64,000 nucleotides of DNA from Plantago ovata (taxonomy: Eukaryota > Streptophyta > Magnoliopsida > Lamiales > Plantaginaceae), in NCBI GenBank assembly GCA_028274465.1, contig CM051457.1, positions 31,469,313 to 31,533,312 on the forward strand, in the 5' to 3' direction. The notes under the pieces were generated by a model. The model was not told where the DNA came from. It saw only the letters and a program-made list of their open reading frames with translations, and did not search any database. Made by a program: the position numbers and the translations under genes. Shown here piece by piece: positions 23,301 through 34,725 of this stretch (position 1 is its first letter; each line of letters begins with the position of its first letter).

Positions 23301-24714
23301 TATAAGTCCCACATACCATCATTCTGCCCCTCTTGTTGATCCTGACTGTCTTGCGGATCGAGATTACCTTCTTCCCTCATGCTGGCTATCACAGAAGTAG
23401 TGCTGTCGAAGAAATCGCCTAATGCAAACGATGGTCCAGGAGTCAAATTTATTGGTTGTGCATTCATTGGCGGCTCTTCTTGCTGCTTGCTGATCTCTTG
23501 CTCAGCCACAGTCGCTAGTCGGTCGATACCACTAGTTCCAGCTGGCTCTTCTTGCCTGCTCTCTTGCTCAGCCTGTGTTTCTTCTTGTTGATGGACCTGT
23601 TGTTGCTCAGCCTGTGCTCCTTCAATTCCGAGCAATTGTCTTTCCATTTCTGTCATTGGTTCCTCATCTTTTAACTGAAACGAAGAGCAAAAAAGAGGCT
23701 GAAACTAACATCTTGATATTTAATTTCGAATCCAAATCCAAACATACAATACGTTTTCCTGAAACTAGAACACATACCAGATTGTCCTCAATTTCATCCA
23801 TAGTTTTCCCTACGATTGCACTGTACAAATGCCTGAGATCCCATTTCAGGCATCTTGGGAAAGCATTTTCTGCTGCTTCCTCTACGAGATGGGTGTTTTC
23901 GCATATGAGGTACTGCATCAAACGAAGCAAGACATTTTATTAAAAAAATGGACCGAAACTAGGATGTTTTTGTATCAGATAATGCCCTGAAACTAGTGAA
24001 ATTAGCATAAATACACTTACCATCAGCATTTGCAGACATCCGGCGTGTGTTGTGCTTTGAGGATCGAGAGAATCGTTGAAGTGCTCGAGTATCCTTTGTG
24101 ACCAGTTGTACTTCCTCTCGGTCAAGTCACTGGCGTAGTCAATGTACTTCCAAGGCAAGTTATTGCCCTTGTTTACCATGAGTCCTTCACAGAGGAGGTA
24201 CAAGACCACGTTTATTGCGAAATCACCCTTGTTCATCCGTTGCCTCTGTCTTACTTGATTGTTCAACTTTGCCTCTATCGTTGCTTTTGTCAGTTTGAAG
24301 TTACTCCTTGAATTCTTTTCGGGGTAGTTTCTGTTGACGAACTCGGTGTTCTCAACTAGCATGCCCCGCTGCATTTTTATTTTCACTGTCCCATCTATTG
24401 GACCGAAGAAGAGCCTCACTTTTTCCTCTGTTAATCTCACTTTTCTCGTACCAATAAGCAGTGTGCTGGTGTTCTTGTCATAACTGGGAATCACCCGCCT
24501 CAGGGCATCATAGTTCTTGAAGAAGTAGTTCGTCTGGACCTTTTTGTCAATGAACTTCTTCAACAGCACCCTGAATGGGGTTCTCATTAGTTGCTCTTCA
24601 TTCTGTTTTAGGGGCAGTTGTGCGAGAAATTGAGCTGTCAATCGCAGATCCCCTCGATTGAATATAGTTGGCACTGATGGCCCTGAAACCAAGCAGAAGA
24701 ACTTAAGATAATGC

Positions 24715-25390
24715 AATGAAACTAGCAGATATCAAATGAGCACGCAATCCGAAACTAGTCGAAATCAAAGGACAAATACCGAAACTAGCCGAAATCAAAG
24801 TAACAAACAATTGAAACTAGCATAAACTAGCAGAAAACAACTGAAACTAGCAGCAACCATCTTCTCATGCACTGAAACTAGCAAAAAACAACAGAAACTA
24901 GCAGAAAACAACTGAAACTAGCAACAACCATCTTCCTATTGCACTGAAACTAGGAGAAATCCAACAGAAACTAGCAGAAAACAACTGAAACTAGCAGCAA
25001 CCATCTTCTCATGCACTGAAACTAGCAGAAAACAACAGAAACTAGCAGAAAACAACTGAAACTAGCAACAACCATCTTCCTATTGCACTGAAACTAGGAG
25101 AAATCCAACAGAAACTAGCAGAAAACAACTGAAACTAGCAACAACCATCTTCTCATGCACTGAAACTAGCAGAAAACAACAGAAACTAGCAGAAAACAAC
25201 TGAAACTAGCAACAACCATCTTCCTATTGCACTGAAACTAGGAGAAATCCAACAGAAACTAGCAGAAAACAACTGAAACTAGCAACAACCATCTTCTCAT
25301 GCACTGAAACTAGCAAAAAACAACAGAAACTAGCAGAAAACAACTGAAACTAGCAACAACCAACTGAAACTATGTTTACCCACTGAAACT
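24715..25390. repeat. 144-bp tandem array of GAAACTAGC words near the right end
   Basis: The landmark AACCATCTTCTCATGCAC occurs at 24855, 24999, 25143 and 25287, an exact 144-bp period. Each unit carries about seven words with spacers AGAAAACAACT and AACAACCATCTTCC. It lies in the first intron or leader of the Ulp1-like gene. Confidence 0.9.
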
Positions 25391-25482
25391 AGCCAACATT
25401 CATGTTGATCGGCGTTTGGAAGTGACAAAATCGTGAAAAAAATCACTTAGAAACTAGGGTTTCGGACCTTTGTCATCTTTAC

Positions 25483-25700
25483 CGCTTGTTGTTGCCAATT
25501 GGTTGTTCGATTCTGCCATTTTCGTGTTGGGTTGTTGATTTTAGTACCTTTCGAGTTGAATTTCGTCGGATTTGGTTGAGAATTCCGTGTCTGTCGTTTC
25601 GTCTGTGTTGTTGTTGTTGGAGAGAGAAACTAGCAGAGAGAAATGAATTTGCAGTTGTGATAATGGCGGATGGCGAGAAATGAGGGGCAGTTTTGTCCAC
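25483..25700 (-). other. Possible first exon of the Ulp1-like gene
   Basis: An open stretch of 72 codons starting MDKTAPHFSPSA near the right end of the element, ending at a good donor (CG|GTAAAG). It is where a first exon is expected, but joining it to the acceptor at 24682 gives a frame mismatch of one base, so either another exon is involved or this exon is damaged or non-coding. Confidence 0.3.
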
Positions 25701-25726
25701 TCACACACGCCTGTTAGTGGGAGCGA

Positions 25727-25803
25727 GTTTTTAGTAATTGGTTTCTTAAGATGACTTTTTTTGTAATTAATGTGTCTTATTGATTTATTTATGTATTTTT
25801 CCC
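25727..25803 (-). repeat. Right terminal inverted repeat of the MULE
   Basis: Reverse complement begins GGGAAAAATACATAAA and reaches TAATTACAAAAAAAG at 25769-25755, pairing with 15948-16024. Confidence 0.75.
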
Positions 25804-25812
25804 TAGAATCTA
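25804..25812. repeat. Right 9-bp target-site duplication of the MULE
   Basis: TAGAATCTA, identical to 15939-15947. Confidence 0.88.
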
Positions 25813-25862
25813 AAGAAACTGACAAAAATGAAATACGTATAAAATTCAAAAAAACAGATGAG
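25813..25862. mobile_element. Right part of the interrupted Stowaway-like MITE
   Basis: It continues from AAGAAACTGACAAAAATG to the terminal ACAGATGAG and is followed by the TA duplication at 25863-25864. It matches the corresponding end of the intact copies at 41.4 and 43.7 kb. Confidence 0.8.
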
Positions 25863-25864
25863 TA

Positions 25865-27080
25865 CAATTTAGTCTTCCCTACTTTATTTGATTCGGACCA
25901 CAAATAAATGGGTCTTTTACCAAACCAAATGGTCAAATAAATTGGACTTACTTATCAAGTGAATCATAACACAAAATATTTTACAATTCAGTCTCATTAG
26001 TTATCATTTTTATTCTCATTGTGGGTACTAAAATACAAGTACGGGTACCAAAGCTAATGAGATACAAAATGTCGGATAAAATACAAGTACCGGGTACTAA
26101 AACTAATGAGATAGTAAGTGTCGGGTACTATAACTCTCCCACTGCAATCAAGAGTTGCAACATTTTCTTCTCAAACGACAACAAGACATTGTAAACAGTA
26201 GTTGTTGTCGATTGCGATGTTTCTTTATTCTCGAGTAATCGGTTCCAAAGCTACTAAATTATCTCCAACGTCATCATCTATCAATATTTAAATGATACTG
26301 CCACTAATTCTTCTATACTTTCAACTTTGTAAAATTCATTCTCTTTTCACCAGGTAAATCAAGCAAGCGATTCACATCCATTTTTTTGCCAACAGTGCAT
26401 GTGAGTTCTCAAGTTCACGAATCTTTTCCATCATTTGCATCATTTTAATTATTTGATTTTAACAAAATTGACGGCGACGAAAGCAGGTTACAATTTCATC
26501 ATAGTAAACATTCATTGATCTCCAGAATGAGATTGCAAGATCAATAGCATCAAAAACTGGGAGTCATAAGGGGGTGTAGTGGTAAGGAATTGAGATTGTG
26601 AAGGAGAGGTGTAGGGTTCTATCCATGGCAGTAGCGGAGGTATAAGGTTGATTTAGATATGGAGAAATAAGGTGGTTTAGAAAATTTGTATAACATTACT
26701 ATAGAAATAGTTGTAATATTTGCCGTTTCAGAAAAAAAAATAACATTGAAACTTGAAACTTTCATTTTTTTCTTCTAGAGATGAAATGTTCAACTCAAAG
26801 CTTTCCAAAATCTTATGATAACTTTTTTTCGGTAAGATTTTATTATTTCGGTATCACATTATTAGATTTTTGAAGTCATGGTTAGCGATAAGAACAACAA
26901 CTCAATATTTTGTAATCTTTAAATATTGTTTGAATGTAAGACTCTGAAAATTAAAGGACAATTTATGCATATATGTTAAAATCTCTTTAAATTAATAAAT
27001 TATTAATTTCTCGACTATATAATATCTCGCTAAATTAATAAAATTATCTGGTCGCAATAATATTAATTTATAGAGGTTTT
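25865..27080. other. AT-rich spacer, one SINE-like segment
   Basis: A short repeated phrase, GGGTACTAAAATACAAGTAC with variants, occurs three times between 26020 and 26135. No coding block is visible. A tRNA-like segment at 26563-26720 is listed separately. Confidence 0.45.
26563..26720 (+). mobile_element. SINE-like (tRNA-related) segment
   Basis: GGGGGTGTAGTGGTAAGG resembles a pol III A box and GGTGTAGGGTTCTATCC a B box about 50 bp later, the arrangement of plant tRNA-derived SINEs. A T-rich or A-rich tail follows near 26720. Assignment is from box similarity only; no target duplication was identified. Confidence 0.4.
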
Positions 27081-27084
27081 AATT

Positions 27085-27330
27085 AATGTATCACACTTCA
27101 AAGAAGTACAAGAAGTATGAGCCGTATATCTTGACAATTCATGCACACCAAATGATGTATCTTCCATACCCAACCACGAGACCTGGTCAGTCGGATTATG
27201 TGGCAGCAATACCTATAAATGCTTGCTTTTAGGAGGAGTACATTGAGAAAGACGCGCGAGTCAAACACCAACTCCTGCCAAGAAGCAACTATGGATGTAA
27301 AAGCAATACGGTTGGTTGAGACTACGAAAG
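27085..27330 (+). pseudogene. Transposon ORF remnant, possibly CACTA-type
   Basis: The translation YEPYILTIHAHQMMYLPYPT followed by RPGQSDYVAAIPI resembles the DUF4216-like segment of CACTA (En/Spm) proteins (ASQA.QV.YVPYPS... DW). A TAG follows and the frame continues for 28 codons to a TGA. The similarity is short and recalled, so this is tentative. Confidence 0.3.
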
Positions 27331-27678
27331 ACTCCATATACCTACATGAGTACCAATATGTGGACTTGAGTCACCATTGCAATTTGTTGTTCATACCTTG
27401 TCTTTCTTTTTATTTGTTGTTATTCCATTTATAGGCTACATTCACATTGATGAAGTTGATGGAGGAGTTCATGAAGGAGAAGGTTGAAACATTAGATGGG
27501 TTAGATCCTTGTATTAGATTTTACATTGATGTCCTCTCCGGTGATCTTAGGATGCGTATTCTCCCAATCAGGAGGAAGTGTCTGTGTTGGGGAAACCACG
27601 AACAAGGCATTTAAGACTTTTTGAAATGCCTCTCAATAGTGTCCGTTGAGTGTTGGAATCGATTTTCTAGGTCACGGG

Positions 27679-28552
27679 TCATGCATGGCGCACCCTAGTC
27701 ACAAACCTCAAGAAGATTGCTACAGACTCCAAACTGGAGATAGTCGAACTCAAGCCCTCTTTTAGGCCACCTTCTCGGACCAACAGTTCATGTAATTCAA
27801 TAAACATGCCTTCATCTGTAACTGCGAGTAGAATGTTGTTCGTTACCCGCTCAGTAACTCGTACACCCACCTACCACCGGTAACTAATGAGTTGTACCTC
27901 AGGACAAGAGGCCTTCTAGGCTTAGGAGGCTCTTCAGTTAACATGGCCCAGGCGACGTGGTTGATGTACAAGTTCAGCACATCTGCAACATCCTCTTCCA
28001 AGTACCCATCGGGCTCGAACATGCGTACTATCACAGTGGGTTCCCCGTCAGGCATCGAGGGGGGGTGGGTCATTGGTTCATCAGACATCCATGGCCTATC
28101 TCTTCTCTTTGTTGTCCAAGTGGTCATGGACGGGCTCCTCAGGTGTATGTAAGATCTCTTCTATGACATTCCCAAGATTGACATCTGGGTTAGGAATATT
28201 CGCTTGATTGAGTAGGCTAAGTTGTTCAAAAGTCGGTCCAGGGCTGTACGGTTCGTTTAGACCGAACTCGTCCATGTTGTGCATATGCCAAATCATGTTG
28301 CTGATATGGCAATTGATTGTTGTACTCGTTGTAGTCGTAACTGTTGTTGCCATGCATGTTCGCTCGGGATCCAGGAAGAACCCCCAGCCCGTAAGAAGTT
28401 GTAGTATGATCCAGACCCGGTTTCTAGCTGAGTTTGGTGTTGCTGGTATTGGCTATCATGTACCATGAGGTTGTCGAAATCCTGAGAAACGGTGTCTACT
28501 GAATTCAGGTCTTGTGACTCTTGAAAGTATCCATTCCAATATGGTCCATCAC
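27679..28552 (-). pseudogene. Unrecognised frameshifted coding remnant
   Basis: Reading leftward from an acceptor-like TTTCAG at about 28552 there are three overlapping open stretches: a Gln/Asn/Tyr-rich part (GPYWNGYFQES ... NSYDYNEYNNQLPYQQH), an acidic part (PGPTFEQLSLLNQANIPNPD) and a part PTVIVRMFEPDGYLEEDVAD ... GGRWVYELL. They lie in different frames and look like one protein broken by indels. I do not recognise the family. Position beside the CACTA-like remnant suggests a transposon accessory gene. Confidence 0.3.
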
Positions 28553-28559
28553 TGAAACA

Positions 28560-29170
28560 CGGTTTTGATTATAATTAAGTAGTATAGAAAATATATTATA
28601 CTGTTGCATCCGATGATGACAATCGCTTAAACGGGAACCTCTAGCATTCCAAATTATTAAGAGACATAAAGAAGATTGAAATCACAACTACAATTACTAC
28701 AATGGACCATGTATTTTATTACATCCCTTTTGGTTCCTTATGGCTCTGTCCTTCGCGTTTTTTTGTCCCTTTTCTGTATACATTGAAAATACGGGCCTCT
28801 TTTCCATAAACTTTGTTTATGTTGTATTGTCCGATGATTTGGCCATGACATGGACGAATGAATTGAGGTGGGCAACTAACTGAATGACATGCGAACTAAA
28901 GGAACGAATTAGTGTGTGTACATATATCTTGGCTCCAATCGTTCCCAAATAACGAAACCCTAAACTCTAGATTGATTTCCAATCTGAAAAAAGAAAAATT
29001 AGCTCCAACTCGTGGGATTCTTGGATGCCAAATACAGTTCTTCCAACTCGTCTCATGGAGCATTTGAATTAAGACCATGAGACTTATGGTATTGAAAAAT
29101 GAAAATGAAAAGAATAATAAATAATAACAATATTTACTTTAAAAAAAATGACAAAAATGAATTTATAAAA
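28560..29170. other. Spacer, nothing recognised
   Basis: AT-rich sequence without a coding block, tRNA or clear repeat. Confidence 0.4.
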
Positions 29171-29179
29171 AAAACATGG

Positions 29180-29392
29180 AGAAGGTGATCGGAGCTGACA
29201 ACTCCGATCACTTCGATCTGATCGGAGCTATAGAGCTCCGAACAGATCGGAGTAGCCCCGATCAGATCGGAGCTGTAAAGCTCCGATATGGAGCTCAACA
29301 GCTCCGAACAGATCGGAGCTGTTGAGCTCTAATCGGAGCTCAATAACTCCGATGTGTTCGGAGGTGTACAACTTCGAATTCATCGGAGCTGT
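29180..29392. repeat. Palindrome-rich ATCGGAGCT cluster
   Basis: About 210 bp in which ATCGGAGCT and its reverse complement AGCTCCGAT, with variants, occur about fifteen times at 10-20 bp spacing, so many short hairpins can form (for example ATCGGAGCT ATAG AGCTCCGA). Its GC content is far above that of the AT-rich surroundings. It has no open frame. Confidence 0.8.
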
Positions 29393-29596
29393 TGAAAAAT
29401 ATTATGTACTTATATTATGAAAGTATACTCATTATACTTTCATAATATAGTTTTGTTAATTTCTTTTTGATATAATTTCAAAATAATATGAGGTCAAATT
29501 TAATCTAAAAAATGTCAACTAAAATAATCGGAACCTTGCTGATAAATGGAGGAAGTACATTTTATCTTTTATAACCCTTTATACAATAAAAAATTA

Positions 29597-29850
29597 CTTC
29601 CTCCGAAAACTTATAGTTTTACACTTTGTTTTTGTTAATTTTTTTATGTCCGGTTTGACCTCAAATTAATCATAATTAATTACGAAAAAATTAATTTTAA
29701 AGTTACATTATACAAATATAAGAAGTATACTTTTATAATATAATTTTTTAAATTATTTTTCCGCAACAAGTTATTATTAATTTGAGGTCAAACCGGGAAT
29801 AAAAAAATCAACAAAAATAAAGTGTAAAATTATAAAGTTTTCGGAGGAAG
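29597..29850. mobile_element. Stowaway-type MITE, 254 bp
   Basis: Inverted ends CTTCCTCCGAAAAC and GTTTTCGGAGGAAG are flanked by TA on both sides (29595-29596, 29851-29852). The inverted match extends inward (TAGTTTTACACTTTGTTTTT with its complement, and GGTTTGACCTCAAATTAAT with its complement), so nearly the whole element can fold back. No coding capacity. Confidence 0.85.
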
Positions 29851-29852
29851 TA

Positions 29853-30707
29853 CATAATAGAAGAAATATTTAAGAACTTGTGAGTAAAAGGGAAAAACCA
29901 CATCAATACTTCCTCTATTTTTAAACACCTGTTAAATAAAAAAATATAAAAAATAAAAAAGACAAAAAGAAATATGTAAATAATACTCCTATAATATTAT
30001 TCTCCTAAACACAATTATACAACGTGTCGTTTATGCTTACTCAATTTTATACTAAAAGTGTATGTACTTCGATTAATAAAAAAGAAAAGTATAATTCACA
30101 TACTAGTTCTACTAGTACTATACATAAAAGTCATAAAACCATATTTCAGGGAGTGTAATGAATGCAATTGCAAAGTAGTACAGTATTTGGGAGGGATAGA
30201 TGTCACTCTCTAAAACGAGCTCAATATTAGAGATGGACATTTACTTAATTGAGAGGAAATTTACTCTCTGAAGATTTTATGCAATAGGGAGGGACATCTG
30301 TCCCCAATAAGGGTGCCTTTATATTATTATAATGATATTTAATTTTTCTGCGTCCGATCAAGCTTCATTCGGGACTGATGCTTAATCCTCTCAAAAAATA
30401 TTGGTCCTTTAGCTACCAATTTTATCCGGGAGCGACCATACGTCTCAAATGTTAGCTTTTGAGACCGAAATTCATCGCTCTCTAATACGTGCTCCCACGT
30501 TAGCCAACGGATTGTGTTGATCCGATCCATAAATGCGGATAAACGGACAGAATCAACGGATCCGGATCATTTGAGCAGCCCTAAAAGTAGTTCTTATATG
30601 CAATTTATGAGGAAATTTTAAAAAAAAACATTAACATAATTAAACGGAATAGAATAAACAAAAAGAGTCTTCTGAATTAGCATGACTCCAATCTTTTAGT
30701 AATTAGA
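29853..30707. other. Spacer, nothing recognised
   Basis: AT-rich; no conserved coding block or clear repeat. Confidence 0.4.
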
Positions 30708-32012
30708 GATATAAGCCTATATTTACTAGTATTATATAATTTCATATTAAAACATATCTATATATACATGAAAGCTAGGTGTCTAGGAGAGCCCAATTTC
30801 ATTCTCAAGAGCTTTCACACTATGTGACAATAATTTTGAGAGGATGGAAAAGATTCAATTTCATTTGTTTTGGTAAGTTTTCATTCATCTAATTTTGGTA
30901 ATTTAATTCTTCTTCCAAACACAAAAATCGCCCAGCTATATATAAATTAAAAAAATCCGAAATTATACAACAAAACAAATTCTGGAATTAAAAAATAATA
31001 TGTTAATTGAATTATTATACAACAAAACAGATTTCGAAATTTAAAAGTAAATCGTTTATTAATTAAATGTTGAATTACGGTGTCAATTAAATTCTTGGCA
31101 AAATGAATTTTAAAATTAATAATAAATATTTTTTAATTTTTACGTGAATTAAAACGTAATGACTTCAAACGTAATAAAAATTAACTAATTGAGTAATTAA
31201 ACTTAATATAAATGGTGTGCTATAAATATATATAGTTTTTGTAGTTATGCAATTAATAGTTTTGAATTGAACTATATTAGACATACGAAAAGTATTCTTC
31301 CAATGAGCTAATAACCATCAGATACATCTCTAGAATTTGGAAACATTCAACTTCAAAATCTGCAATGCATTTTTTCCACATGTTAATTGGTATTCTTCAT
31401 CAGTTGAATATATTGTCAAGTGCTTCATATAAACATTCTAGTTTCATAATATGATGTTTTTAGTTATTTTTATCGTAAGGTTTAAGAATAATATAAAGTC
31501 AAAATGACCATCGAAAAAGTCAACAAAATCAAGTGTTACATTTATTATTGGACGAAGGAAGTATGTCTTTTTTATAAAAACATATCATGATTATTTTTAA
31601 AATTAAGTATAATACGTCATACAACTTTATGTTAAAAAATAAAAAATTAAGAAGGGAATAAATAAAAAAGAAAAAAATTACGTCAATAAGATTCGAACCC
31701 AACACCTTCAACTAAAATAATGATACAAATAATAAAGAAAAATCACGCCAACAAGATTCGAACCAAACACCTTCAATAAAAATAATAATAAAAATAATGG
31801 AGAAAAATCACGCCAACAGGATTCGAACTCATATCTTTTAATTAACTAATGACACATGTACGCACCAGATTGAAATTGGATAAGCAAGATCAACGGATTA
31901 AAATTGATTGGTAGGTCAATCAATTGTATAAATCAACCCGCTTATTATATTACTTTAAGAGATATAAGCCTATATTTAGTAGTATTATATAATTCCATAT
32001 TAAAACATATTT
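30708..32012. repeat. Inserted-looking segment between ~52-bp direct repeats
   Basis: The phrase beginning GAGATATAAGCCTATATTTA and running about 52 bases occurs at about 30710 and again at 31960 with two or three differences. Between them, 31155-31958 is closely similar to 47098-47888. The copy at 47 kb belongs to the Helitron-like insert described there, so this is a second, differently bounded copy. Confidence 0.6.
31640..31860 (-). repeat. Three tandem tRNA T-arm-like units
   Basis: On the minus strand GGTTCGAATCTTGTTGGCGTG and variants occur three times at about 65-70 bp spacing, each preceded by TTGAAGGTG and separated by AT-rich spacers. GGTTCGAATC is a perfect pol III B-box core. The same three units occur at about 47620-47800. 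No A box or complete tRNA cloverleaf is present. Confidence 0.6.
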
Positions 32013-33614
<1,602 letters not shown>

Positions 33615-33670
33615 CTGACTGGTCTTCAAATACTTTCTGCAGTCGAGGCAAAAGAAGAAGCTCAGGATTG

Positions 33671-34075
33671 ACCGATACTTCCCTCAGTTCCCTGTTTTTT
33701 CTTTGTTATGACTGGAGAGAGATCTTTTTATGTTTTGCAAATAAATAGACTTATAGACAACGTACTTGAGGTGTCTTTATTTTTTTTAAATGTAATTCTT
33801 CACTATGAATTTCGTCACACCTTGGATTTGGATTCTGTTTTATGTCCATTCATGTGGTATTTATTTTTCATTTAATAATCAGATATATATTCTGTTGAAT
33901 TACTCCTAGTCAACTGTGTCATCTTGGTGAAATATTATGTACTGATGTTTCTTGTTGAGCCAATCTTCATTCTTGTGCAACTGAACCAATGCAATTGTCC
34001 AATTTCAATTTGCTTGAGTTGCATCCTATCCATCGAGGAACTGAAATATCACCCCTCATGTTTTTGTTCATCTTG
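33671..34075. other. Spacer, nothing recognised
   Basis: Probable 3' untranslated region and downstream sequence of the ubiquitin-eL40 locus. Confidence 0.4.
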
Positions 34076-34712
34076 AAGGATATCTGAGCTGTTCCCGACC
34101 TCCAAGGATCAACAAGGCTAATTGGAGAAAGAAACAAGCATCATGGGCCATCATTCAACGGAATTCAGAATGAGAACATTCTAGTTTATCGCCATAGATC
34201 TACTTCGCCTCCTCTTCTTTCCTTCTTATTATAAGCAAGAAATCCTCCCTGGCCTTGCATGGATTATATATCGGGCAATGCTTTCTTTAACACATGCTCA
34301 AAAGACTTCTTCTTGGTGTCCGCCAGTAGTATTACTCGTTTTCTTATTAGTCAGCGGCTGCTGCAAATTATTATTTCCATCAGTGGTGCTTGGTGGATCA
34401 TCGTCGGGTATATATCACCTTCCACGACTATCATTCGATTGGTTGGCAATCTTAATATCCTCCGAGGCTCAGGATCAGTACCGGCCTTGTCCAGGAGGCG
34501 CATCCCGAGCTCTAGTTCATGGCCTCCGTTGAGGGAGCTGCTGCTGCTAACTAGCACCTGCGTTAGTCTTGTTAAACACGGACATAGATCGATTAATCTT
34601 GTTGGTCTCCCTGCACTCCAAAAATAAACAAACCAATAACAGTTGATTAGTAATGTACACTAATCTGCAAGTAGATAAATATACATTTGGTTCAACTGAA
34701 GAATACACACAC
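34076..34712 (-). pseudogene. DUF247 gene fragment, duplicate of the 9.5-11.1 kb gene
   Basis: Matches 10454-11150 including the start region and about 100 bp upstream. The N-terminal block ELGMRLLDKAGTDPEPRRI is conserved. An internal deletion of about 70 bp (between TTGGTGTCC and GCCAGTAGTA), small indels (an extra TA in GGGTATATATC) and loss of everything downstream of the first third make it non-functional. Same strand as its source. Confidence 0.88.
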
Positions 34713-34725
34713 ATGATACAAGAAC

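Larger units (their letters stand above)
19808..24682 (-). pseudogene. Ulp1-like (C48) cysteine protease gene of the MULE, damaged
   Basis: Exons read leftward: 24021-24682, 23778-23912, 23317-23674, then ~21437-22593, 21253-21337, 20639-20728, 20329-20559 and 19808-20152; GT-AG borders fit. The first exons encode an unnamed helical domain (TAQFLAQLPL ... YFFKNYDALRRVIP ... WKYIDYA) like the N-terminal domain of transposon Ulp1 proteins (DUF1985 type). Next come a Gln/Glu-rich linker, a DEDE-rich acidic run, a ~150-residue coiled coil, and an Arg-Gly-rich tract (RGRGRARTGRGRGRRGG). The C-terminal protease shows His in KGHWVLLELD, Asn in LYNTL where Asp is usual in SUMO proteases, Gln in CPQQ and Cys in GVECGI. 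Defects are a one-base frame change near 22010-22030, between coiled coil and RG tract, and an in-frame TAG at about 21486 (YLD-stop-NDRDRL). Target of the protease unknown; SUMO or ubiquitin-like processing is inferred from the fold. Confidence 0.8.
15948..25803. mobile_element. Large two-gene Mutator-like element (MULE)
   Basis: The element is 9,856 bp, flanked by the perfect 9-bp repeat TAGAATCTA and lying inside a MITE. The ends form a diverged terminal inverted repeat of about 75 bp: the left end CAGAAAATTACATAAA pairs with the right end (reverse complement) GGGAAAAATACATAAA, and both continue to TAATTACAAAAAAAG. It contains two convergent genes reading inward from the ends: a MuDR-type transposase (+) and a Ulp1-like protease (-). 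MuDR of maize also has two convergent genes, and MULEs carrying Ulp1 proteases (Kaonashi type) are known in several plants. The interior is filled with the repeated word GAAACTAG(C), absent as a cluster outside the element. Both genes carry nonsense or frameshift mutations, so this copy is probably not autonomous. Confidence 0.88.

Noticed and set aside
20754-25390. CRISPR-like pattern of short repeats and variable spacers
   Set aside because: The repeats are 8-12 bp, spacing is irregular, spacers themselves repeat in higher-order arrays, and the context is a plant transposon.
25483-25700. Definite first exon of the Ulp1-like gene
   Set aside because: Its phase does not fit the acceptor at 24682; kept only as a possibility.
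26563-26650. Functional tRNA gene
   Set aside because: Only A- and B-box-like words are present; acceptor and anticodon stems cannot be formed.
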